Shown one piece after another: positions 41,800-50,342 of a stretch of 51,278 nt of DNA. Position numbers and translations under genes: made by a program. The notes under the pieces are model-generated. The model was not told the DNA's origin and made no database searches. It saw only the letters and a program-made list of their open reading frames with translations. Every line of letters starts with the position of its first letter. Position 1 is the stretch's first letter. Origin of the DNA: UMGS172 sp964634675 (GTDB lineage Bacteria > Bacillota > Clostridia > Oscillospirales > Acutalibacteraceae); contig CAZWLH010000004.1 in NCBI GenBank assembly GCA_964634675.1, forward strand, positions 1 through 51,278, read 5' to 3'.

Positions 41800-42015
41800 T
41801 TATTTTCCGATATATTCAAACCGTTTGAAGATCTTGCCGTCACGTGTAAGCTCCTCGTTCCACATACTTTGGGGCCTTACCCAAAGCTCTCCATCTCCGT
41901 ACAGTGCTCGGTAGACGACCATCGGTTCCGAGGTCTCGCTGTGACGTGCGATGCCCAATACCTCGTATTCGTTGCCCTTGAAATGACGGTATTTGCCAAG
42001 CTTTATACCTTCCAT
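41800..42015 (-). CDS. DUF1653 family small protein
   Basis: 71 residues matching DUF1653: LGKYRHFKGNEYEVLGIARHSET, MVVYRALYGDGELWVRPQSMW. Function unknown; predicted small all-beta cytosolic protein. ATG at 42015 follows AGGAGA. It lies eight bases after the AraC regulator gene, so it is probably co-transcribed with it. Confidence 0.85.
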   Translation of the reverse strand: MEGIKLGKYRHFKGNEYEVLGIARHSETSEPMVVYRALYGDGELWVRPQSMWNEELTRDGKIFKRFEYIGK

Positions 42016-42023
42016 TGCTTCTC

Positions 42024-42911
42024 CTATCCGATGTACTCGCCGTGGCGGCGGAACTCGCTCGGAGTCATTCCCGTGACACGTCGGAACATCTTGTTGAAAT
42101 TTGCGGTATTGTTAAAGCCACATTCGGTGGCGATGTCAATCATATTTCGCTCTCGGTCGCTTGACAGCATCGCCATCGCCGACTCGATTCTCTTTGAAAT
42201 CACGTAATCCCACAATGATATACCGACAGATTTTTTGAATATGTGCGAAAAATAATTTGGACTCAAGTCTGCTCTTGCGGCAATGCATGAAAGTGTCAGC
42301 TCATCGGTCAAATGTCGGTTGATATAATCTATTGCTATGCGGACGGTTTTGATTCTTCCGTATTCCTCCGCTGTCACCGAACGTCCGAAGCCGTAGTCGA
42401 GTCGACGTGCAAGCAAAACCAATATTTCGTACACCGCATTATGCACCATTAGTTCATATTCCGGCTCTTTTTTCTCAAGTTCCGTTTCGACTTTGAGCAT
42501 CAGTTCGCGTATAATTTCGGTGTAAACGTTTCCTCTCGGCAAGCGATTGCAAAAACCCTCGTTATGCGAAAAACAAATGTTCATTGCCTCATTTGAAAAA
42601 CCGTTGTACTTTGAACCCCAGACATATCTCGGTTCAAAATGCAGATTCATAAACGAAAACGGTTCGCCGTCTGATATTTCGGTTATACAATGCTGTTCAT
42701 TCGAGGAAAACACGAAAATATCGTTGGGTTCAATATCCAAAATACCGCTGCGCGTATTGTATACTCCCCTACCCGATCTAAACAACACGATCTCGAATTG
42801 CAAGTGTCTGTGCGGTATCGGTCGGCGTGTGAACGGCTGCACGGTGTTGTTCCAAAGACGTAGCAAAGCACCGACACGATCGTTATTCGGGATAAAGGCT
42901 TCGTTTAACAT
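42024..42911 (-). CDS. AraC-family transcriptional regulator of the sugar-acid operon (inferred target)
   Basis: 295 residues: N-terminal cupin-like sensor (RPIPHRHLQFEIVLFRSGRGVY) and a C-terminal double helix-turn-helix (about 195-290) with the AraC signature IATECGFNNTANFNKMFRRVTGMTPSEFRR. The family usually binds a sugar or sugar derivative and activates a neighbouring operon. It diverges from the dehydratase-GH10 operon with 139 bases between starts, making that operon the likely target. ATG at 42911 follows AGGTGG. Confidence 0.9.
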   Translation of the reverse strand: MLNEAFIPNNDRVGALLRLWNNTVQPFTRRPIPHRHLQFEIVLFRSGRGVYNTRSGILDIEPNDIFVFSSNEQHCITEISDGEPFSFMNLHFEPRYVWGSKYNGFSNEAMNICFSHNEGFCNRLPRGNVYTEIIRELMLKVETELEKKEPEYELMVHNAVYEILVLLARRLDYGFGRSVTAEEYGRIKTVRIAIDYINRHLTDELTLSCIAARADLSPNYFSHIFKKSVGISLWDYVISKRIESAMAMLSSDRERNMIDIATECGFNNTANFNKMFRRVTGMTPSEFRRHGEYIG

Positions 42912-42977
42912 ACAGAACCACCTAATCGTAATATAATTTGCAAATCCGGTAACATAGTTATAGATATTTCCAAGCCA

Positions 42978-43006
42978 TTGTGATAGTCTTTAAATAGGAT
43001 TATAAT
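42978..43006 (+). promoter_or_regulatory. Promoter of the dehydratase-GH10 operon
   Basis: TTGTGA (42978-42983), 17 bases, TATAAT (43001-43006), 44 bases before the first start codon. The weaker -35 box fits an activator-dependent promoter, consistent with the divergent AraC regulator (inference). Confidence 0.6.
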
Positions 43007-43050
43007 ATAAAATTCCGATAAGGTCAATAATTTTTGAAAGGATGTAATTT

Positions 43051-44400
43051 ATGTTAGAAAACATCAATACTTGTTCCAACCCGTCCGAGCTTCGAATTAC
43101 CGATATGCGCTTTGTTGATATCGACGGTGCCCCGAAGAGATGCACCATTTTGAGAATCGACACCAATCAAGGTATCAGTGGCTTCGGTGAGGTCAGAGAC
43201 GCTTCCTCGAAAACCTATGCTCTTATGCTAAAAAGCCGTATAATCGGCGAAAACCCCTGCAACGTCGACAAAATATTCCGCAAAATAAAACAGTTCGGCG
43301 GCCCCTCGCGTCAAGGTGGCGGTGTCAGCGGTATTGAAATAGCGCTTTGGGATCTTGCTGGTAAGGCTTACGGCGTTCCCGTTTACCAGCTTTTGGGCGG
43401 CAAGTTCCGTGATGAGATTCGTGTTTACTGCGATACCGATGTTGACGGCAAGCATACCGGTCACGATATGGGTCTTGCACTAAAAAAACGAATGGAAATG
43501 GGCTTTACATTCCTTAAAATGGATTTGGGTATCGGCCTTTTGCTTGATGAGCCGGGCACTTTAAACGCTCCCTTGGGCTTTATAGACGATATGAAGAAGT
43601 ACGCTTCGCACATTCTTAATGTTCAAGGTGGCTCGGTCACTGCCGATATGGTCAAACATCAGAAGAGCTATTCGATAGTCACCACAGCACATCCTCACAC
43701 CGGAATCCACCTCACCGAGAAAGGTCTCGACTATTTGGAAAATTACGTCAAAGAGGTCAGAGACGTTATCGGCTATGAGGTTCCGCTTGCTATCGACCAC
43801 TTCGGTCACATTTGCGTTGAGGATTGCATACGCTTCGCCAAGAGAATGGAGCCGTACAACCTTGCTTGGATCGAGGATATGGTTCCTTGGATGTACACCG
43901 ATCAGTATGTAAGACTTAAAAATTCAACGACTATCCCAGTTTGTACCGGTGAGGATATTTATCTTAAGGAAGGCTTTGAGACACTTATCAAGGCCGGTGG
44001 CGTTTCGGTCATTCACCCCGATATTTTGACCTGCGGCGGTGCCTTGGAGCTTAAAAAGATCTCCGATATTGCCGACGAAAACGGTGTTGCGGTCGCAGTT
44101 CATATGGCCGAAAGCCCCGTCGCTTGCCTTGCCGCTGTACATACTGCCGCCGCAATGCACAATTGCCTGGCGCTTGAGTTCCACTCAGTCGACGTTCCGT
44201 GGTGGGCTGATATGGTCAAGGGTATCCCCAACCCTCTCTTCCAAAACGGATTTATCAAGGTTCCCGAAAAACCGGGTCTCGGTTTCGACGATTTGAACGA
44301 GGAGGTTTTGAAGGAGCACATCAATCCTTTGATTCCCGGCTACTTCGAACCTACAAGCGAATGGGATAAGGAATTCTCGAATGACAGAATTTGGTCGTAA
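43051..44400 (+). CDS. Acid-sugar dehydratase of the enolase superfamily (mandelate racemase subgroup)
   Basis: 449-residue enolase-superfamily enzyme. The three Mg ligands are evenly spaced as in the family: D249 (AIDHFGH), E275 (WIEDM) and E301 (TGEDIY). K156 (FLKMDLG) and H351 (VAVHMAESP) are in place to act as general acid/base, which suggests the mandelate-racemase subgroup and aldonate dehydration to a 2-keto-3-deoxy acid. The substrate cannot be named; gluconate-, galactonate-, rhamnonate- and fuconate-type enzymes share this layout. First gene of the operon; ATG at 43051 after GAAAGGATG. No signal peptide. Confidence 0.88.
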   Translation: MLENINTCSNPSELRITDMRFVDIDGAPKRCTILRIDTNQGISGFGEVRDASSKTYALMLKSRIIGENPCNVDKIFRKIKQFGGPSRQGGGVSGIEIALWDLAGKAYGVPVYQLLGGKFRDEIRVYCDTDVDGKHTGHDMGLALKKRMEMGFTFLKMDLGIGLLLDEPGTLNAPLGFIDDMKKYASHILNVQGGSVTADMVKHQKSYSIVTTAHPHTGIHLTEKGLDYLENYVKEVRDVIGYEVPLAIDHFGHICVEDCIRFAKRMEPYNLAWIEDMVPWMYTDQYVRLKNSTTIPVCTGEDIYLKEGFETLIKAGGVSVIHPDILTCGGALELKKISDIADENGVAVAVHMAESPVACLAAVHTAAAMHNCLALEFHSVDVPWWADMVKGIPNPLFQNGFIKVPEKPGLGFDDLNEEVLKEHINPLIPGYFEPTSEWDKEFSNDRIWS

Positions 44401-44433
44401 GCATTTAAAAACATTCTTTCTGGAGGTAAAGTT

Positions 44434-45726
44434 ATGAACAGAGACGTTATTTTAAGCAGCTTTTTTAAAAACGAGGAAATGCTTGAAAAGCGGAATGCCG
44501 AGGGAATCGAAAAATACCGCAAGGGCGATTTTTCGGTAAAGCTTTCCGGTATGGCTGATAAAAAAATATCGGTGAAGCAGAAAAAGCACGCATTCTATTT
44601 CGGCACGACCGCATTTATGCTCGGCAGCTTTGAAAAACCCGAAAAGGAAGAAATTTATAAAAAAGAGTTCGCAAATATTTTCAATCAAGCCGTTGTCCCT
44701 TTCTATTGGTCGGATTTTGAGCCACAAGAGGGACATTTGCGAAAGAGAACCGACAGCGAATTTATCTATCGCCGTCCGGCTCCCGACACTTGCCTCGAGT
44801 TTTGCAAAGAATACGGCATTGAACCCAAGGGACACTGCCTCACTTGGTGTCATTTTGTTCCGAAGTGGCTCGAAAAATACACAAAAGAAGAAAGAAAGGC
44901 CGTTTTGGAACGTCGATTTAAGGAAATAGCCGACGAATACGCCGACAAAATTCCCTCTTTTGACATAGTCAACGAAAGTGCCAGCAACTACCGCATCGGT
45001 GCAAGAACACTGTTCGACAATTGGGATGATGTGGGACTTAAACTCGGCGAAAAATATTTTCCGAACAACCGCAAGATACTCAATGAGACCAACGAGGCCA
45101 TTTGGCGCGATTATGCCACCGAGGGCAAATATATGGCCTTTAATATGCAGCTGCAGGAGTTTATCCGCCGCGGACTTCCGTTTGACGAGATAGGCTTACA
45201 ATACCATGTGTTCACCCCGTCCGAAGGTATGGAGAATTGGAACACCCGTGAAGCATATCTCAACGCCGAATCGATGGTCGAGATTTTGGATATTTATGAC
45301 AGCTACGGCTATCCGATGCACATTTCCGAAATAACGATTCCCGGAAGCGGACAACTTCCCGAAAACGAGGAGATTCAAGCATATTTGGTCGAAAAGCTCT
45401 ACAAAACGTGGTTCGCAACACGCAATATGAAGAGTATCGTATGGTGGAACTTAGTCGACGGCTATGCCGCATATGCTCCGCTCGGCTCGAACGAGGGTGA
45501 AAACCGTTGCGGCGGCGGACTTTTGCGCTTTGATATGACGAGAAAGCCGGCTTATAACGTGCTTGACCGACTTATAAACAAAGAATGGAATACTTCTTTC
45601 GAAACCCAACTTTCAGCCGACGGCACAATTGATTTCAGAGGCTTCTTCGGTGAATACGAAATCACGGTCGACGGCAAGACATATACCGTCAATTTGGATA
45701 AGGACGGCAAGGAAGTAACTTTATAA
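44434..45726 (+). CDS. Intracellular GH10-like glycoside hydrolase, paralog A
   Basis: 430 residues: an N-terminal module of about 65 residues (GIEKYRKGDFSVKL), a GH10-like TIM barrel and a C-terminal beta module of about 45 residues (DFRGFFGEYEI). Acid/base E181 (FDIVNES) and nucleophile E299 (MHISEIT) sit as in GH10 xylanases, and the HCLTW part of the -1 subsite motif (GHCLTWCHF) is largely conserved. There is no signal peptide, so it should act on imported oligosaccharides or glycosides. Paralogs B and C follow in the same operon and are closer to each other than to A. Xylan specificity should not be assumed. Confidence 0.85.
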   Translation: MNRDVILSSFFKNEEMLEKRNAEGIEKYRKGDFSVKLSGMADKKISVKQKKHAFYFGTTAFMLGSFEKPEKEEIYKKEFANIFNQAVVPFYWSDFEPQEGHLRKRTDSEFIYRRPAPDTCLEFCKEYGIEPKGHCLTWCHFVPKWLEKYTKEERKAVLERRFKEIADEYADKIPSFDIVNESASNYRIGARTLFDNWDDVGLKLGEKYFPNNRKILNETNEAIWRDYATEGKYMAFNMQLQEFIRRGLPFDEIGLQYHVFTPSEGMENWNTREAYLNAESMVEILDIYDSYGYPMHISEITIPGSGQLPENEEIQAYLVEKLYKTWFATRNMKSIVWWNLVDGYAAYAPLGSNEGENRCGGGLLRFDMTRKPAYNVLDRLINKEWNTSFETQLSADGTIDFRGFFGEYEITVDGKTYTVNLDKDGKEVTL

Positions 45727-45741
45727 AGGATGGCGTTTATT

Positions 45742-46656
45742 ATGAATTTCAACGACAGAGAAAAAATCATTCGGCTTACACCCCTCTGGAAGGGCGAGCG
45801 TTTGCCCGACGGCCGTCCAAAGGTCGAGGATAAGTACCTCGATGCTCTTTACGGAATGACCTTGGAGGAGGTTTGGAAACCGATATTCGTACTAGGCTAT
45901 GAGCATCAGTTTGTTGGTGGCGGCGAAGCTCCGCTCAAAACTCTACACGACGACGGCAGAAAGCTTGTCGGACGTGCCGTAACCTGTACCTACTGCCCTA
46001 CCCGTCCCGACCTTCACGACGTTCAGTTCGGACGCGGCGCCGACGATGGACTCCAAGGAAATTATAATCAATGGGTAATCGACCACTTGTATGAGCGCGA
46101 TGTTGTAGTTTGCGATATGTACGACAAGATTTATAAGGGTACATTTTTGGGTGGAAACCTCACGACAGCACTTCACAACCGCACCAAAAACGGCGGTGCG
46201 GTCATTTGGGGCGGCGTTCGTGACGTTGAGCAGATGAAGAGTGTTCCCGATGTACAGGTTTATTACAGAGGTATCGACCCGACTCCGATTCGTGAATTTG
46301 TTATGAAGGATTGGAACGACATTACTTCGTTCGGTGGTGCGGTTTGTCTGCCCGGTGACGTTGTGTTCGGTGCCGGCGGCGGCGTTCTCTTTATTCCGGC
46401 TCACCTTGTTACCGACGTTGTCGAGGGTGCCGCAAAGACCCACGTTAAGGACGATTTCGGATTCGAAATGATATGCCAAGGCAAGTTCACCACCGCTCAG
46501 ATAGACAAAAACACGTGGAGCGAGGATATGCTCGATATGCTTATCGAGTGGATAAAGATCGACCCGAAAGGTGAAGCATACCGTGATCTCGATTGGTCTA
46601 AGGAATACAATCTTGCACGCAACGGCGATCCCAACGATACTCAAACCGCTCTCTAA
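45742..46656 (+). CDS. RraA-family aldolase-like protein
   Basis: 304 residues with the RraA/HMG-aldolase-like core: VGRAVTCTYCPTRPD, VVCDMYDKIYKGTFLGGNLTTAL, and the signature GGAVIWGGVRDVEQM, followed by CLPGDVVFGAGGGVLFIP. Related enzymes cleave 4-hydroxy-2-oxo acids by retro-aldol reaction with a divalent metal; RraA itself binds RNase E, which Clostridia generally use differently. In this operon an aldolase acting on the dehydratase product is the simplest reading (inference). ATG at 45742 is preferred over 45730, which directly abuts the AAAGG ribosome binding site. About 60-80 residues longer than RraA itself at the two ends together. Confidence 0.85.
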   Translation: MNFNDREKIIRLTPLWKGERLPDGRPKVEDKYLDALYGMTLEEVWKPIFVLGYEHQFVGGGEAPLKTLHDDGRKLVGRAVTCTYCPTRPDLHDVQFGRGADDGLQGNYNQWVIDHLYERDVVVCDMYDKIYKGTFLGGNLTTALHNRTKNGGAVIWGGVRDVEQMKSVPDVQVYYRGIDPTPIREFVMKDWNDITSFGGAVCLPGDVVFGAGGGVLFIPAHLVTDVVEGAAKTHVKDDFGFEMICQGKFTTAQIDKNTWSEDMLDMLIEWIKIDPKGEAYRDLDWSKEYNLARNGDPNDTQTAL

Positions 46657-46670
46657 GGCTCGGTGATACT

Positions 46671-47999
46671 ATGACTGCCAAAGAAATCACGGAAAAAAGT
46701 CTCGGTAAGTTTTTGAAAAACGATTCGGCAATAGCTGCAAGGACAAGTGAAACGATCGAAAAGCACCGTAAGGGCGAATGCACACTCACACTGACCGACA
46801 AAAGCGGTGAGCCGCTGAGAAATAAACGCATAAAGCTTACTCAAAAGTCGCACGATTTCAAGTACGGCGCGAATATATTTATGCTCGATCAGTATGACAC
46901 GCCTGAGGACAACTTGAAATTCAGAGATACTTTCCATAAGTATTTCAACCTTGCCACCGTCCCTTTTTATTGGTCGGGAATCGAACCGAAGAAAGGCGAA
47001 TTGCGCTATGCGGCCGACAGTCCGAATATCTTTCGCCGCCCTGCCCCCGACCTTTGCTTGGATTATTGCAACGAGAAAAATATCCAAGCAAAGCTCCACT
47101 GCCTTTTTTACGATAAATTCACCCCTGATTGGCTCCCGAAAAATGACAGTGAGGCAATGCGTGCCCTTTATGAAAAGCGTTTTCGTGAGATAGCCGAGCG
47201 CTATAAAAGCAAGCTCTACGAATTTGAGGTCGTAAACGAGCTTATGTCACGTCATTCCGAGGATTCGATGCTGAGCGACGACCGTTACATTATCGATTGG
47301 TGCTTTAACACCGCTAAAAAATATTTGCCGGACGAAACTCTTGTTTTAAACGACGGAAACTATATTTCGGCGATTGGCAAAAAGCACAGCGGTTTCAGAC
47401 ACCCTTACTGTATGATGGTCGAGTCCGCACTCTCGAGAAATGTTCCCATCGGCAAGCTCGGTATTCAAAACCACATTTATTGCGGAATAAACAAGCCGTT
47501 CGACCAAAGTTTGCCGCAATACACCGAATACTTTGACCCCGAGCTTATTATTAATGGACTTGACATTCTGTCGCAGTTCGGACTTCCGCTCGAAATAACC
47601 GAATCGCTTATCCCCACCTTAGGTGACGGCGAATGGGCCGAAGATTTGCAAGGCGAACTGTTCAAGTGCCTTTATACGATATGGTTCGGTACTCCGCAAA
47701 TGGAGAGCATTGTTTATTGGAACATTATCGAGGGCAGTGCCTATTCTTCGCCCGATTGGGACGAAAATCGTTGCGGTGGATTCATTTTCCGACGTGACTT
47801 TTCGCCGAAACCGGCCGCAAAGGTCATAAGCAAGCTCTTTAATGAAGAGTGGCACACCGACACGGAAATCTTAACCGATTCGAACGGAAAAGCGACATTT
47901 AAAGGCTTTTTCGGCGAATACGAGGCCGAAACCGACTACGTTAAAGCCCGATTTGCCTTATCAAAAGGCAAAGACAATACCCTCACACTTTCGATTTAA
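46671..47999 (+). CDS. Intracellular GH10-like glycoside hydrolase, paralog B
   Basis: 442 residues with the same three-part layout as paralog A: N-terminal module (TIEKHRKGECTLTLTDKSG), TIM barrel, C-terminal beta module (FKGFFGEYEAE). Acid/base E190 (FEVVNEL) and nucleophile E311 (LEITESL). The segment equivalent to the GH10 HxLVWHxQ motif reads HCLFYDKFTPDW, replacing the conserved Trp-His by Tyr-Asp, which should reshape the -1 subsite. Strongly similar to paralog C (KYGANIFMLD, NLATVPFYW, FTPDWLPKND shared). No signal peptide. ATG at 46671, 14 bases after the RraA gene. Confidence 0.85.
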   Translation: MTAKEITEKSLGKFLKNDSAIAARTSETIEKHRKGECTLTLTDKSGEPLRNKRIKLTQKSHDFKYGANIFMLDQYDTPEDNLKFRDTFHKYFNLATVPFYWSGIEPKKGELRYAADSPNIFRRPAPDLCLDYCNEKNIQAKLHCLFYDKFTPDWLPKNDSEAMRALYEKRFREIAERYKSKLYEFEVVNELMSRHSEDSMLSDDRYIIDWCFNTAKKYLPDETLVLNDGNYISAIGKKHSGFRHPYCMMVESALSRNVPIGKLGIQNHIYCGINKPFDQSLPQYTEYFDPELIINGLDILSQFGLPLEITESLIPTLGDGEWAEDLQGELFKCLYTIWFGTPQMESIVYWNIIEGSAYSSPDWDENRCGGFIFRRDFSPKPAAKVISKLFNEEWHTDTEILTDSNGKATFKGFFGEYEAETDYVKARFALSKGKDNTLTLSI

Positions 48000-48010
48000 G
48001 AGGTAGAATA

Positions 48011-48967
48011 ATGGAACATATATATGTTTGCTCATGCGATACCGACGGTGGTATTTATCATTACATTTTAGACGGCAACGACCTAAAACTTTGTGACAGC
48101 TTGCCGCTTGACCGCCCGATGTATATGGTAGTCGAGGGCAAAAAGGCGTATATTTTGCTTCGCGAAACCGATATAGATACTCATTTCGGCGGTCTAGTGA
48201 CTTGCGATATTGCCGATGATGGCAGGCTCTGCAATCTCAGCGAACCGATAACCACTAACGGTATTGTCCCTTGTCATCTGACGGTTGATATCGGAACTGT
48301 TTATGCGGTAAACTATCTGTCGGGCAATGTAGTAAAGCTTCCCGACACTGCCGTAACACATACCGGCAAGGGTGTTGACCCGGTTCGGCAGGATGCTCCG
48401 CACACACACTTTATCGGCAAAGCTCCCGACGGATTTTTTCTTTGCTGTGACTTGGGACTCGATACTGTCTTTACGTATGACAAAGACCTTAACGAAATTT
48501 CCGAAGCACAAGTACCTCTCGGTCACGGTGCGCGCCATTTGGAGTTTTCTTCCGACGGCAAAACCGTTTACTGTGTCAACGAAATGGGCAATACTTTAAG
48601 TGTTTTCGGCTTTGAAAACGGCCGCCTGACGCTTAAAGATACCGTAAAGCTTTTGCCCGAATTTGGCGGTAAAAGCACCGCAGCGGCGATAAGGCGTGTC
48701 GGCGATATGCTTTATATTTCACACCGAGGTGCCGACTGCGTTTCGAGAGTCAAGATAAACAACGACGGAGTCAAGCTTCTTGATAACATTCCTTGCGGCG
48801 GAAGCTCCCCGAGGGATATCTATATCGTAGGCGATAAACTTCTTTGCGCAAACGAGCTGACCGATGACGTTACCGTTTTGGATTTAAGTAAAGAAGCACC
48901 GGTGCTTTCGAATACAAAAGCAACACTGAAACATCCGCTTTGCATTTGCGTTGCCAAGTTGGACTAA
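48011..48967 (+). CDS. Beta-propeller lactonase (YbhE/6-phosphogluconolactonase-like)
   Basis: 318 residues of beta-propeller repeats in the lactonase family: LPLDRPMYMVVEGKKAYIL, HLTVDIGTVYAVNYLSGNV, HTHFIGKAPDGFFLCCDLG, GARHLEFSSDGKTVYCVNEMGNTLSVF and CGGSSPRDIYIVGDKLLCANE. The family hydrolyses aldonolactones such as 6-phosphogluconolactone. In this operon an SDR-generated lactone is the likely substrate (inference). ATG at 48011 after AGAGGT, 11 bases after the preceding stop. Confidence 0.87.
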   Translation: MEHIYVCSCDTDGGIYHYILDGNDLKLCDSLPLDRPMYMVVEGKKAYILLRETDIDTHFGGLVTCDIADDGRLCNLSEPITTNGIVPCHLTVDIGTVYAVNYLSGNVVKLPDTAVTHTGKGVDPVRQDAPHTHFIGKAPDGFFLCCDLGLDTVFTYDKDLNEISEAQVPLGHGARHLEFSSDGKTVYCVNEMGNTLSVFGFENGRLTLKDTVKLLPEFGGKSTAAAIRRVGDMLYISHRGADCVSRVKINNDGVKLLDNIPCGGSSPRDIYIVGDKLLCANELTDDVTVLDLSKEAPVLSNTKATLKHPLCICVAKLD

Positions 48968-48979
48968 GGAGGAATTTTT

Positions 48980-50332
48980 ATGTTAGACCACAAGAAAACA
49001 CGTGAGGTTTGGATGCAATATGCCGTTGAGGGAAAAGAGCTGCTCGAGACAAGAGCCGCCGAAGCCATCGAAAAGTACCGCAAGGGCTATTGCAAACTTC
49101 GCTTTGTTGACGAGAACGGCGCACCGTTACAGGGAAAACAAGTTAAAATCACCCAGAATACCCACGATTTCAAGTACGGTGCCAACATATTTATGCTTGA
49201 CGAGTTCGAATCCGAAGAGGACAACAAAGCCTACCGTGAAGCCTTTAAAAAGTATTTTAATTTGGCAACCGTCCCATTCTATTGGGACGGCTTGGAGCCG
49301 GAGCAAGGTAAACCGAGATTTAATAAAAACAGCAAAAAAGTCTACCGCCGTCCGTCTCCAGAGCTTTGCGTTGAGTATTGCGAGGAAAACGGCATAGATG
49401 CAAAGCTACACTGCCTTGTTTACGACAAATTCACCCCAGATTGGCTCCCGAAAAACGATATGGCCGCAATGGAAAAGCTTTATGAAGAGCGTTTCCGCCA
49501 GATTTCCGAGCGCTATTCAGGCAGACTTGTCGAGTTTGAGGTCATAAACGAGCTTTTATGTGAACACGGTTGGACAACTCAGACTGCTGTCAGCAAAAAG
49601 GAAGATATCGTCAAGTGGTCGTTCGACCTTGCACGCAAATATTTCCCCAACGAAATACTTGTTTTCAACGAAGGAAACCCGATAATCGACGCCGCTTGGA
49701 AGGGCTACCGCGCACCTTATTATATGTTGCTCGAAAATGCACTGCTTAAAGGTGTAAGCATAGACAAAATCGGACTCCAGCACCATGACTTCAGAGGTGC
49801 GACATCTACAACACGGGAAGTCTATGAGAGAGACGTAATGACCGGTTCTAAGATGTTCTGTCCGAAGAGACTTTACAAGGGACTCGATGTTTACGCCTCG
49901 CTCGGACTGCCGTTGGAGCTTACCGAGATAACCGTTCCTACATTCGGCGAATCGCCCGAGGACGAAGAACTTCAAGCTGATTTGCTGGAGGTACTTTACA
50001 CCGTTTGCTTCGGTCACGAGGCCGTTGATACGCTTGTTTATTGGAACGTTCCCGACGGATATGCCTATGATGACCCGAACAACGGCAATTGGCGTGAGAA
50101 CAACTGCAAGGGCGGACTTTTGCACCATGATCTGACTCCCAAAAAGTCGGCAGAACGCCTTTGGGAGTTATTCAACAAAAAGTGGCACACCGAGCTTACC
50201 TTAGTGACCGACGAAAACGGTTATGTTGAGTTCAGAGGCTTCTATGGTGACTACACCGCCGAGTCCGACGGTGCGGCAGCCGACTTTGGAATACACAAAT
50301 TCGAGGATAACTGTACTGAAATTGAGATTTAA
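48980..50332 (+). CDS. Intracellular GH10-like glycoside hydrolase, paralog C
   Basis: 450 residues, same layout as paralogs A and B: N-terminal module (AIEKYRKGYCKLRFVDENG), TIM barrel, C-terminal beta module (EFRGFYGDYTAE). Acid/base E191 (FEVINEL) and nucleophile E316 (LELTEIT). Carries the altered subsite sequence HCLVYDKFTPDW, like B. No signal peptide. ATG at 48980 has an ideal AAGGAGGA site 12 bases after the lactonase stop. The retention of both glutamates in all three copies argues that all are active enzymes. Confidence 0.86.
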   Translation: MLDHKKTREVWMQYAVEGKELLETRAAEAIEKYRKGYCKLRFVDENGAPLQGKQVKITQNTHDFKYGANIFMLDEFESEEDNKAYREAFKKYFNLATVPFYWDGLEPEQGKPRFNKNSKKVYRRPSPELCVEYCEENGIDAKLHCLVYDKFTPDWLPKNDMAAMEKLYEERFRQISERYSGRLVEFEVINELLCEHGWTTQTAVSKKEDIVKWSFDLARKYFPNEILVFNEGNPIIDAAWKGYRAPYYMLLENALLKGVSIDKIGLQHHDFRGATSTTREVYERDVMTGSKMFCPKRLYKGLDVYASLGLPLELTEITVPTFGESPEDEELQADLLEVLYTVCFGHEAVDTLVYWNVPDGYAYDDPNNGNWRENNCKGGLLHHDLTPKKSAERLWELFNKKWHTELTLVTDENGYVEFRGFYGDYTAESDGAAADFGIHKFEDNCTEIEI

Positions 50333-50342
50333 GGTGAAAAAT

